Part shown: piece by piece, positions 1 to 7,575 of the stretch
How positions within the stretch are numbered: the first letter of the stretch is position 1
Layout: the number at the start of each line of letters is the position of its first letter
Origin: Tardiphaga sp.
GTDB taxonomy: Bacteria; Pseudomonadota; Alphaproteobacteria; Rhizobiales; Xanthobacteraceae
NCBI GenBank assembly: GCA_014377915.1
Contig: JACMOT010000548.1
Location: 1 to 50,258 of the forward strand
DNA length: 50,258 nucleotides
Reading direction: 5' to 3'
Notes under the pieces: model-generated
What the model saw: only the letters and a program-made list of their open reading frames with translations
Told to the model about the DNA's origin: nothing
Databases searched by the model: none
Program-made: the position numbers and the translations under genes

Positions 1-758
1 ATGCCGACCCATCCGGACAATATCTGCCACAGGATGCCAGCGCTCAGTTCGCGCCGCAGGGCTTCTTCGGCAATTTGCTCGGTCAGGTCGGTGCGCCGCT
101 TGGCGGCGCCATTGGCGGACGGTTTGGCCACCAAGGTCTCGGTCAGACCATCGGTGGCCTTGCCGGGCAGCTCGGCCGCTTCCTGCCATTCGAGGCAGGT
201 CCTCAATATGCTCCGCAGGGCTATGCCGACCAGTCCGGACAGTACCTGCCGCAGGATGCCGGCGCACAATTCGCCCCGCAGGGCTTCTTCGGTAATCTCA
301 TCAGTGGCATTGCCGGACCGGTGGGAGGAATCGTCGGTGGCCTCGCGGGCAACCGGCGCGCCGGACAGTTCGCCGGTGGAATCGCCGGCAATCTCGCGCG
401 CTTCCTGCCGTTCGAAGCCGGGCCGCAGCTCGATCCCGCCCAGTTCCAGCCCTACGACGCCTCCGCGCAGTTCCTACCGCAGAATTATATTCAGGCGGCG
501 CCGTACCAGCCCTATGAGGCGGGTCCGCAGTTCGCACCGCAAGGTCTGTTCGGAGGCTTCCTCGGCAGCGCGCTGGGCGGGCTCGGTGGCGGCGCGCTCG
601 GGAAAGTACTGGGCAACCGTAATCTCGGTCGTACCATCGGCAGTACGGCTGGTGGCATTCTCGGCGGCATCCTGCCATTCGAGGCGGGCCCTCAATATGT
701 CCCGCAGGGAGCCTACGCGCAGAATTATCCCGTCTATGGCGGGGGCTATCTGGGCTAG
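1..758 (+). CDS. Glycine-zipper/AGPQF-repeat protein, 5' end outside window
   Basis: The reading frame is already open at base 3 and ends at a TAG at 756-758, so about 251 C-terminal residues are present and the true start lies upstream. The TTG at 75 is internal. The protein alternates two modules. One is a Gly/Ala-rich glycine-zipper stretch (GGAIGG, GGIVGGLAG and GGLGGGALG types) that could insert in or associate with membranes. The other is a Pro/Gln-rich block with the heptad [FY]-[DE]-A-[GS]-[PA]-Q-[FYL], often followed by APQG. I count seven heptads, at about 30-50, 189-209, 252-272, 411-431, 453-473, 513-533 and 678-698. I do not recognise a named family. A terminator-like hairpin follows, then the propeptide-like gene and the subtilase, whose tail carries the same heptad. 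Role unknown; a structural, surface or substrate partner of the protease is inference. Confidence 0.75.
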   Translation, partial: ADPSGQYLPQDASAQFAPQGFFGNLLGQVGAPLGGAIGGRFGHQGLGQTIGGLAGQLGRFLPFEAGPQYAPQGYADQSGQYLPQDAGAQFAPQGFFGNLISGIAGPVGGIVGGLAGNRRAGQFAGGIAGNLARFLPFEAGPQLDPAQFQPYDASAQFLPQNYIQAAPYQPYEAGPQFAPQGLFGGFLGSALGGLGGGALGKVLGNRNLGRTIGSTAGGILGGILPFEAGPQYVPQGAYAQNYPVYGGGYLG

Positions 759-825
759 CCGCGGCAGACCGTTGCAAGGAAGCGTGATCCCCTTGCCTGC
801 CACACGACGGACCTGACACATTGAG

Positions 826-859
826 AGCCCCTCCGACCAGTCGATCGGCGCGAGGGGCT
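826..859 (+). terminator. Rho-independent terminator-like hairpin
   Basis: AGCCCCTC (826-833) pairs perfectly with GAGGGGCT (852-859) and is followed directly by TT. It sits 67 bases after the repeat protein stop and just before the strong AGGAGAG ribosome site of the next gene. It probably ends or attenuates transcription between the repeat protein and the protease pair. Confidence 0.6.
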
Positions 860-884
860 TTCATCCAGACAGGAGAGTACCATC

Positions 885-1127
885 ATGCCGAATGGGTCAG
901 GTGATTTCGACCAATTCCTGGTTGCCGCGCGAACCAACGCCAGCGACCTCTCCCGCTTCGAACAACATCTGAAGGACATTCCGGGCGCTCACATCGTGGA
1001 GCGCGCGGGGCGTCCGGATCAGCCGCGCCTGATCGTGAACCTGCCGACCGGTTCGTTCGAGCAATTACGCGCGCATTTCAACGACACCCTGATCATCGAA
1101 CGCAATGCCAAGCTGACCCCGTTTTAG
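885..1127 (+). CDS. Free-standing subtilisin-propeptide (I9)-like protein
   Basis: This 80-residue protein has no signal peptide or membrane segment. Its ATG at 885 is preceded by AGGAGAG (871-877). Residues 27-76 run from an IPGAHIVER segment through a LIVNLP strand to TLIIERNAKL. This order and spacing match residues 70-128 of the downstream subtilase (MPDVRIVRR, then EVVVAEM, then NIIVERDALL), where a propeptide is expected. Stand-alone I9-type domains are known as subtilase inhibitors or folding chaperones in trans. I infer that this protein inhibits or chaperones the protease encoded 55 bases downstream. The family call rests on this local alignment by eye; overall sequence is divergent from classical I9 domains. 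Confidence 0.65.
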   Translation: MPNGSGDFDQFLVAARTNASDLSRFEQHLKDIPGAHIVERAGRPDQPRLIVNLPTGSFEQLRAHFNDTLIIERNAKLTPF

Positions 1128-1182
1128 CTGAAGCGGGACGTGCTTGGATTTCATCCAGCAACCCAAGTCAGAGGAGAACGCC

Positions 1183-3060
1183 ATGGCCGAGCCGACCAAC
1201 AACAATGGCAGCAACAATCAGCCCGCGGCGACGGGCAGCAACAACGGCGCCACACAATCCGGCAATGGTGGAACGCCGTCGCGGCAGACCGTCGAGGCCA
1301 CCGTCGCGGTGCGACCGGAACGCTACCTGGTAGCACCACGGCCGCAGGCCGGCGTTCAGCCAATGGCAGCGGATGTCATTCTCAATACATTGAGCAACAT
1401 GCCGGATGTGCGGATCGTGCGAAGGATGCAGCCGCGCGGCTTCGGCGCATTTTCGGCGGGCGGCGGCGGCGCGGCCGAAGTCGTCGTCGCGGAAATGGAT
1501 CCGGCGCGTGGCGCGGCGCTGGTCGCGTCAGCCGGACCCAATATCATCGTCGAGCGTGATGCCCTGTTGCGACATGCCGATGACGGCGCGATCTCCGCCT
1601 TCAGCAACGCAATGTCGATGCTCCCGGGACCCGGCGTCGATGTCCGAGTCCGCGTCGTCGGCACCAGTGGACGCTTGCTGCCAAGGGCCACAGTCTATGT
1701 CTACGGCCTCGGCTTTCCGGCCCAGGGCCTGACCGACGACAAGGGCGAGGTCACGGTCACCGTATTCGGCGGTTCGATCGAGACCATCCAGGCGATCTAT
1801 ATCAAGCCGTTTGCCGACCACTGGGATCGGATGATCCGGGCGCCATCGCTATCGAGCGGGATCAATACCCTGCAGTTGCGGCCATTGAGCGAGACCTATG
1901 ACGGCTTCCCGCAGACCGGCATGGTCGGCTGGGGCCAGCGCCTGATGAAGCTGGATCAGATCGCGGCTTCGCTGGGCGGACAAGGCGTCAAGATCGGTAT
2001 CATCGATTCCGGCTGCGATAATGCGCATCCGCAGCTGACTCATGTTACCAATGGCGTGGATCTCACCAACAACCGCGACAGTCGCAGCTGGAACCACGAT
2101 ACGATGTCGCACGGCACGCATTGTGCCGGCATCATCACCGCCGCCTCCAATGCGCTTGCCGGCATCCGCGGCTTCGCACCGCTGGCGGAAGTGCATGCGT
2201 TGAAAGTATTTCCAGGCGGCCGCTTCAGCGACCTGCTCGACGCCCTGGACCAGAGCATCGAGCGACGGCTCGACATCGTGAATATGAGCCTGGGCAGCGG
2301 TGAGGCCTCCGAACTCATCGTCAACAAGCTGGCGGAAGCGCGGCGAAGCGGCGTCGCCTGCATCGTCGCAGCTGGCAATGCCAGCGGCCCGGTGCAGTTC
2401 CCCGGCGTGGTGCCATCGGTGTTCACGGTGTCGGCGCTCGGCCAGCTCGATCAGTTTCCGCCCGACAGCTACCATGCGCAAAACGTGGTGCCCGGCCTCG
2501 TCGCCGGACAGATGTTCTCGCCCAAATTCACCTGCTTCGGACCGCAGATCGCGGGCGGCGGTCCTGGCGTGGCGATCATCTCGACCGTGCCGGGCGGCGG
2601 CTACGCCGCCTGGGACGGCACCTCGATGGCAACACCACACGTCACCGGAATGGGCGCTCTGTTGCTGGCGCATCATCCGCTATTACGCGACAGCGCCCGA
2701 ATTCGCGGCGAACAGCGGGTGGCGCAGTTGTTTTCGCTGCTCGCCAATTCCGGTATTCGCTATCTTGGCGACCCGACCCGCGAAGGCGCCGGCATGCCGG
2801 ATCTGCAAAGCGCTGGGCTCGCCGGCGTCACCCAGGTCGCCTCGGCGCAACCGGCCGCCGCGTCGCTCAGCCCTGCCGCAAGCGCCGTATCCCCGTTTGA
2901 CGCCGGTCCGCAATTCGCGTCGGCGGCGTTTCAGGCCAATCCCTTTGCCCAGCCGGTGTCGGCGTTTGGCCCGTTTTCCAATGGATTGCCCCCGGGCTTC
3001 GGCTTCAACCCGGCGCTGATCCAGAGGCTGGCCCAATTGCGCGCCGCGGGCCTGTTGTAA
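1183..3060 (+). CDS. Subtilase (S8 family serine protease) with internal beta-sandwich and AGPQF tail
   Basis: The ATG at 1183 follows GAGGAG with good spacing, so I prefer it to the upstream TTG at 1144. The product is 625 residues. Order of parts: an Asn/Gly/Thr-rich N-terminus without a signal peptide (1-40); a propeptide-like domain (about 45-130); a beta-rich segment resembling a carboxypeptidase-regulatory-like sandwich (about 146-225, with GLTDDKGEVTVTV); the S8 catalytic domain (about 255-540); and a Pro/Ala/Phe-rich tail. The triad is visible: Asp275 in GIIDSG, His310 in SHGTHCAG, Ser481 in GTSMATPHV, with oxyanion Asn399 in AAGNASG. The tail contains PFDAGPQF (571-578), the heptad repeated in the protein encoded upstream. 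Lack of a Sec signal suggests cytoplasmic action or non-Sec export. Substrate unknown. Confidence 0.93.
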   Translation: MAEPTNNNGSNNQPAATGSNNGATQSGNGGTPSRQTVEATVAVRPERYLVAPRPQAGVQPMAADVILNTLSNMPDVRIVRRMQPRGFGAFSAGGGGAAEVVVAEMDPARGAALVASAGPNIIVERDALLRHADDGAISAFSNAMSMLPGPGVDVRVRVVGTSGRLLPRATVYVYGLGFPAQGLTDDKGEVTVTVFGGSIETIQAIYIKPFADHWDRMIRAPSLSSGINTLQLRPLSETYDGFPQTGMVGWGQRLMKLDQIAASLGGQGVKIGIIDSGCDNAHPQLTHVTNGVDLTNNRDSRSWNHDTMSHGTHCAGIITAASNALAGIRGFAPLAEVHALKVFPGGRFSDLLDALDQSIERRLDIVNMSLGSGEASELIVNKLAEARRSGVACIVAAGNASGPVQFPGVVPSVFTVSALGQLDQFPPDSYHAQNVVPGLVAGQMFSPKFTCFGPQIAGGGPGVAIISTVPGGGYAAWDGTSMATPHVTGMGALLLAHHPLLRDSARIRGEQRVAQLFSLLANSGIRYLGDPTREGAGMPDLQSAGLAGVTQVASAQPAAASLSPAASAVSPFDAGPQFASAAFQANPFAQPVSAFGPFSNGLPPGFGFNPALIQRLAQLRAAGLL

Positions 3061-3071
3061 CGTCGCAGCCC

Positions 3072-3104
3072 ATCGATCCGCCGCGGGAGTGGCGGCGGAT
3101 CGAT
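3072..3104. terminator. Perfect 13-bp stem hairpin between convergent genes
   Basis: ATCGATCCGCCGC (3072-3084) pairs with GCGGCGGATCGAT (3092-3104) around a 7-base loop. It lies between the subtilase stop and the stop of the convergent response-regulator gene. There is no long T run on either side, so it may be a terminator or an mRNA 3'-end stabiliser. Confidence 0.55.
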
Positions 3105-3120
3105 TCGCATCAAGAGCGAA

Positions 3121-3831
3121 TCACGAGGCGGAAGGTCGCGCGCGAATGCGATGAGCGGCCTGATTGCGTCGGCTCACCTGCAGCTTTTCCAGAATATTGT
3201 GGACGTGGTTCTTGACAGTGCCGACCTCAATCCGGAGATCGCGGGCGATTTCCTTGTTGGAAAGGCCAAGTTCGATGCATTGTAGGATTTCGCCCTCGCG
3301 CGGTGTGAGATCCGCGACCTCGGTCCTGTTCCTGCCATCGCCATTGGCCAGGTCGGGAGCAATCGAAACCGGGATAGGGCGCACGACCGGCTCGTGGGGG
3401 CGCACCGCCAGACGCTCGATCACGGCAAGAACATCTTCGATCGATCCGTTGCGCGGCACAAAACCGGAAATCCCGCGCAGGGTCGCGGCGATAGCGAGAC
3501 CGGCGATCTCGGGCAACGCGATCGCCACAACTTTCAGCTCCGGTCGCAACGTCACCAGTTTTTGGGCAAGTTCGAGGCCGTGCCAGTCGAACACGTCCAG
3601 CAACACCAGTTCCGGCGCGACGCGCTCGACGTCGAACAATGCCCCCGCGTGGTCGGTAGAGCCCACAATGCTCAGCCACGTATTCCGGTTGAGACTTGCA
3701 GCAAGTGCATCGCGGTACAGCCGGACGTCGCTGACAATCAGCATGCGAAACATGACGGCGTCTTCGTTGGCATGCGGGGTCTGGGTGACGGCCCTCGATG
3801 TCGAATCAGCGTCAGCGGGACGTCGCGGCAT
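3121..3831 (-). CDS. LuxR/NarL-type response regulator with atypical receiver
   Basis: A DNA-binding response regulator of 236 residues. I chose the ATG at 3831 because AGGAGG lies 5 bases upstream; the frame is open further 5' but has no comparable ribosome site. The receiver spans about 28-142, with phosphoacceptor Asp79 in LLLDVFD and acidic pocket residue Asp35. The usual switch Thr/Ser is Ala105 (AIALPE) and the usual Lys is Arg127 (FVPRNGS). The C-terminal LuxR helix-turn-helix spans about 173-230 (LTPREGEIL, SNKEIA, VGTVKNHV). No histidine kinase is next to it. The missing switch residues suggest phosphorylation-independent or altered signalling, which is inference. Targets unknown. 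Confidence 0.85.
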   Translation of the reverse strand: MPRRPADADSTSRAVTQTPHANEDAVMFRMLIVSDVRLYRDALAASLNRNTWLSIVGSTDHAGALFDVERVAPELVLLDVFDWHGLELAQKLVTLRPELKVVAIALPEIAGLAIAATLRGISGFVPRNGSIEDVLAVIERLAVRPHEPVVRPIPVSIAPDLANGDGRNRTEVADLTPREGEILQCIELGLSNKEIARDLRIEVGTVKNHVHNILEKLQVSRRNQAAHRIRARPSAS

Positions 3832-4053
3832 CTGGGCCTCCTGAAATGCGGAGCGATTCGGCGGGGGGCAATTTGGCGGGTAGCCGAAGCCGACTGAACG
3901 ACGGTAAAAACAGCAACCCAGAGCTGCATCATCATCAACAATCATGACAACAACATGGTCGGAGTACCAGTCGAAATCGCCGCAGGCCTGTTTTCGTAGT
4001 TACAGCGGTAAAATCGTTCAAATCAGGTCGATGATACTCCACAACCCTGGGTG

Positions 4054-4078
4054 AACCGCGGCTGGCAACCGCGGCTGG
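4054..4078 (+). repeat. Tandem 12-bp direct repeat upstream of methionine aminopeptidase gene
   Basis: AACCGCGGCTGG occurs at 4054-4065 and 4067-4078. It lies in the 390-base gap between the divergently transcribed response regulator and aminopeptidase genes. It could be a duplicated operator site, or chance; no other feature is evident in the gap. Confidence 0.4.
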
Positions 4079-4221
4079 GTGGATTATTGAGAAAAAACCC
4101 ATTTTATAGGAGCATCCGAACACCGCCAACGTGCTTGCGCTGACGGCGACGATCACTAAATTGGGCTCATGATAGATTTCACGTTCGCTGCCCGCCGCGC
4201 GATCAGCCCGAAGATCACTCC

Positions 4222-5046
4222 ATGAGCTATGTCGACGCCTCCGAAACCTCGCAACGCAAGACCGGGCAGATCAAACTGCACGGTCCCGGTGCCTTTGCCG
4301 GCATGCGCAAGGCCGGTGCACTGACCTCGTTGTGCCTCGACGAGTTGACGGATCTGGTCAAGCCAGGCGTGCTGACTTCCGTAATCGACGATTTCGTCCG
4401 CGATTTCGCTTTCGGGCATGGCGCCTACCCTGCCACCCTCATGTATCGCGGCTATCGCTATTCGACCTGCGTCTCGATCAACCATGTGGTCTGCCACGGC
4501 ATGCCGGGCGACCGCGCGCTGAAGGAGGGTGACATCGTCAATATCGACGTCACTTTTATCGTCGACGGCTGGTACGGCGATTCCAGTCGGATGTACGCGG
4601 TCGGACCGATCGCCCGCAAGGCGGAGCGGCTGGTCGATGTCACCTATGAATCCTTGATGCGCGGCATCGCCGCGGTGAAGCCCGGCGCCACAACAGGCGA
4701 TATCGGTCACGCGATCCAGAGTTTTGTGGAACCGCAGCAAATGAGCGTGGTGCGCGACTTTTGCGGCCACGGTCTCGGTCGCATGTTCCATGACGAACCG
4801 AACATCATCCATGTCGGCCGTCCCGGCGAAGGCGTGCCGCTGAGACCCGGCATGTTCTTCACCATCGAGCCGATGATCAACCTGGGCAAACCGCACGTAA
4901 AAGTGCTGTCGGATGGCTGGACCGCGGTGACGCGCGACCGCTCGCTATCAGCGCAGTTCGAGCACACGGTGGGCGTCACTGCCACCGGCGTGGAAATTTT
5001 TACGCTTTCCAAGCGCCATCAGGAAAAGCCGCCGGCGGTGGATTGA
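4222..5046 (+). CDS. map: Type I methionine aminopeptidase
   Basis: Removes the N-terminal methionine from nascent cytosolic proteins and is normally essential. The product is 274 residues, a usual length for the bacterial type I enzyme. All five metal ligands are visible: Asp109 (NIDVT), Asp120 (YGDSS), His183 (CGHGLG), Glu216 (TIEPM) and Glu247 (QFEHT). His92 sits in the conserved VCHGMP segment. The ATG at 4222 begins MSYVDASE; the ribosome site is weak (GAAGAT). The next gene downstream in the same direction is radC, a pairing seen in many related genomes. Confidence 0.96.
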   Translation: MSYVDASETSQRKTGQIKLHGPGAFAGMRKAGALTSLCLDELTDLVKPGVLTSVIDDFVRDFAFGHGAYPATLMYRGYRYSTCVSINHVVCHGMPGDRALKEGDIVNIDVTFIVDGWYGDSSRMYAVGPIARKAERLVDVTYESLMRGIAAVKPGATTGDIGHAIQSFVEPQQMSVVRDFCGHGLGRMFHDEPNIIHVGRPGEGVPLRPGMFFTIEPMINLGKPHVKVLSDGWTAVTRDRSLSAQFEHTVGVTATGVEIFTLSKRHQEKPPAVD

Positions 5047-5164
5047 TGAGGCGCTCGGGCTTTTTGATCTGATCCAGGGCTTTTCCCCTAGCCTGACAAT
5101 TCCCGGTTGCAAAAGTTGCCGGGCACGGCATGCTGGTGAGTAACGTTCACCGACAGTTGCGTCC

Positions 5165-5884
5165 ATGCCAGCAGATGCCCTCGACCCTCACGAACCGTCA
5201 GGCCTTGCCGAAGCGCCGCATTACCATGGCCATCGCGAGCGGCTGCGCGAGCGATTCCGCGGCGTCGGCGCGGATGCGCTGAGCGATTATGAACTGCTGG
5301 AGATGGTGCTGTTCCGCGCGCAGCCGCGGCGCGACGTCAAACCTCTGGCAAAATCGCTGATCGTCAAGTTCGGCTCGTTCGCCGAAGCGGTCCATGCACC
5401 GGATGCGCGCTTGCGCGAAGTTGTCGGCCTTGGCGAGGCCGCGATCACCGAAATCAAGCTGATCGCCGCCGCCGCGAGCCGGGTCGCCAAGGGACAGTTG
5501 AAGCAACGCACCGTTCTTTCCTCCTGGGCAACGGTGATCGACTATTGCCGCACCGCGATGGCCTTTGCCGACAAGGAGCAATTCCGCATCCTGTTTCTCG
5601 ATAAGCGCAACCAGTTGATTTCCGACGAGGTCCAGCAGGTCGGTACCGTCGACCACACACCGGTCTATCCACGCGAGGTGGTGAAGCGCGCGCTGGAGCT
5701 ATCGGCGACCGCGATCGTCATGGTGCACAACCATCCCTCCGGCGACCCGACGCCGTCGCAGGCCGACGTGCAGATGACGCGTTCGGTCATCGACGTCGCA
5801 AAACCGCTGGGGATCGCGGTGCACGACCACATCATCGTCGGCAAGAACGGACACGCGAGCTTGAAGGGATTGAAGCTGATTTGA
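5165..5884 (+). CDS. radC: RadC family JAB/MPN-domain protein
   Basis: A RadC-type protein of 239 residues. A helix-hairpin-helix-like region (about 75-105, [13 protein letters not shown]) precedes a C-terminal MPN/JAMM domain. The JAMM motif [14 protein letters not shown] gives zinc ligands His188, His190 and Asp201. RadC was named for DNA repair, but its biochemical role is unresolved. It lies 118 bases downstream of map in the same direction; its stop is 3 bases from the stop of the convergent inhibitor gene. Confidence 0.94.
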   Translation: MPADALDPHEPSGLAEAPHYHGHRERLRERFRGVGADALSDYELLEMVLFRAQPRRDVKPLAKSLIVKFGSFAEAVHAPDARLREVVGLGEAAITEIKLIAAAASRVAKGQLKQRTVLSSWATVIDYCRTAMAFADKEQFRILFLDKRNQLISDEVQQVGTVDHTPVYPREVVKRALELSATAIVMVHNHPSGDPTPSQADVQMTRSVIDVAKPLGIAVHDHIIVGKNGHASLKGLKLI

Positions 5885-5887
5885 TGA

Positions 5888-6589
5888 TTACTGCCGCACC
5901 AGAATCAGCGAGTCGGCGCTGTCGGGCACGCGGCGCCATTGCGCGTTGTCGTCGGCCTCGAAGTGCCAGATCTCGCCTGACGCGGACATCAACAGCATCT
6001 CGCCGCGCTCCAGCCGCCACTGCGTGGGCTTGAAGCCCGCCACCAGCGGGTCGCAGCGCGGCTTCAGAAACACCGCGAAATTATCCGGCGAGACTTCGGT
6101 GTTGGTCAGCGTCAGACCGCAGATGGTGCGCCCGCTGCCGCGCATGATGGACCAGTCTCCGATCATCTGGTCCATCGACTTGGCCAGGGATCGTGCGGCG
6201 GCAAGGTTCTGCAGGATGTAGACGCCCTCACCCGTGCGCAAGCCTTCGAAAATACCGCTTTCGACTTCGGTGAAATCGATAACCGGCAACCCCGCCGCAT
6301 CCTGCAGCCGGACGATGTCGAGACCCTTGATGGTCCACGCCGCGATATCCCGGGTAAACGGCAGCGCCTTGGGACATCCAGGCTCCAGATCCAGCTTAAG
6401 GCCCTGCGCCGAACTGTCAGGTTTCAGCGTGACCACGCAGGTTTTGCTCCGCTCGGTGGTGGACAGTTCCCATTGCCCGACCATGTCCTTCTTCAAAGTA
6501 GTCGCGTCCTGCGCCCGCAGCGGCGCGCCGAGCATCAGGGCGGCCACGGCCAGCCCGACGATGCTTCGGCGGCGTCCCAACAGGCGCAT
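5888..6589 (-). CDS. Secreted two-domain AprI/Inh-type metalloprotease inhibitor
   Basis: The product is 233 residues starting at the ATG at 6589, two bases after the stop of the upstream dehydrogenase, so the two are probably translationally coupled. Residues 1-26 form a signal peptide (MRLLGRRR, hydrophobic core, cleavage near LRA). Two beta-barrel repeats follow, at about 35-118 and 141-232. Each begins with a GxW motif (MVGQWEL, MIGDWSI) and has a Cys pair (Cys51/Cys72 and Cys157/Cys179), as in the AprI/Inh family. Family members block serralysin-type metalloproteases in the periplasm. Known inhibitors such as AprI usually have a single domain. No serralysin is visible in the window, so the target is unknown. 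Confidence 0.82.
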   Translation of the reverse strand: MRLLGRRRSIVGLAVAALMLGAPLRAQDATTLKKDMVGQWELSTTERSKTCVVTLKPDSSAQGLKLDLEPGCPKALPFTRDIAAWTIKGLDIVRLQDAAGLPVIDFTEVESGIFEGLRTGEGVYILQNLAAARSLAKSMDQMIGDWSIMRGSGRTICGLTLTNTEVSPDNFAVFLKPRCDPLVAGFKPTQWRLERGEMLLMSASGEIWHFEADDNAQWRRVPDSADSLILVRQ

Positions 6590-6591
6590 GG

Positions 6592-7575
6592 TCAGCGGCC
6601 TTTCACCGGGGTCTCCGGCAGCGGTGTCAGCGGTGCCTTTCCGGCAAACCACAGCTTGAGATTGTCGACCACTAATTGATCCATCGCGTTGCGTGTCACC
6701 ACCGACGCCGATCCAATATGCGGCAGCAGCACCACGTTCTGCATGGCGCGGAGTTCATCCGGCACCTTCGGCTCCTGCGCGAAGACATCGAGGCCGGCGG
6801 CAAGAATGGTACCGGATTTCAGCGCTGCGATCAGCGCCGGCTCGTCGATCACCGAACCGCGGGCCACATTGACGATGATGCCGCGGGGGCCGAGCGCGCT
6901 CATGACTTCGGCATTGATCAAATTGGCCGTGGTCGCGCCGCCCGGTGTGATCACGATCAGCGTATCGACCGCCTTCGCCATCTCGATCAGGTTCGGATAG
7001 TGCGTGTAGGCGACACCGGCCGCCGGGTTGCGCGAATGATACACCACCGGCACCAATGAGGCATCGAGACGGCGCCCGATCGCCTGGCCGATACGGCCCA
7101 TGCCGACCATGCCGACCTTGCGGTCGCGCAGCGAACCGACGCTGAGCGGATAAGGCTGTGTCAGCCACAGGCCGGAGCGCAGATAACGATCGGCCGGGAT
7201 GAATTCACGCGCGGTCGCGATGAACAGGCCGAGCGCGGTGTCGGCGACTTCCTCGGTCAGCACATCCGGCGTGTTGGTGACCATGATATTATGCTCGGCT
7301 GCATATCTGGCATCGATATGATCATAGCCGACGCCGAAACTGGAGATGATCTCGAGCTTGGGGTAATGCGCCAGCACCGCGCCGTTGGTCGGCACCAGAC
7401 CGGTCACCGCGATCGCGCGAAGCCGGCCGCGGACATCGGCCGGCAGCCGTTCCAGATCATCCTGGGTCTCGGCTCTGTGCAATACGAACTGGTCGGAAAA
7501 TCCGTTCTCGACCAGCGGCTTTGTCGGTCCGTACACCAGCAGGTCAATTTTTTCCGAAGAGAGTCCCGAAGCCAT
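6592..7575 (-). CDS. D-isomer-specific 2-hydroxyacid dehydrogenase (glyoxylate/hydroxypyruvate reductase type)
   Basis: NAD(P)H-dependent reduction of a 2-oxoacid is the family reaction. The ATG at 7575 overlaps the permease stop as TGATG and has AAAGGAAA upstream, so it is preferred to the adjacent TTG at 7578. In the 327-residue product the nucleotide-binding GxGxxG is at 158-163 (GMGRIG). The catalytic trio is Arg239 (NVARGS), Glu268 (FAQEPK) and His286 (LLPHIGS). It is co-transcribed with the ABC transporter, which suggests it acts on a 2-oxo or 2-hydroxy acid derived from the imported compound. The exact substrate cannot be read from sequence. Confidence 0.9.
   Translation of the reverse strand: MASGLSSEKIDLLVYGPTKPLVENGFSDQFVLHRAETQDDLERLPADVRGRLRAIAVTGLVPTNGAVLAHYPKLEIISSFGVGYDHIDARYAAEHNIMVTNTPDVLTEEVADTALGLFIATAREFIPADRYLRSGLWLTQPYPLSVGSLRDRKVGMVGMGRIGQAIGRRLDASLVPVVYHSRNPAAGVAYTHYPNLIEMAKAVDTLIVITPGGATTANLINAEVMSALGPRGIIVNVARGSVIDEPALIAALKSGTILAAGLDVFAQEPKVPDELRAMQNVVLLPHIGSASVVTRNAMDQLVVDNLKLWFAGKAPLTPLPETPVKGR

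Noticed and set aside
4156..4896. Long minus-strand frame opposite the methionine aminopeptidase gene.
   Set aside because: Shadow of map; the plus-strand product has all metal ligands.
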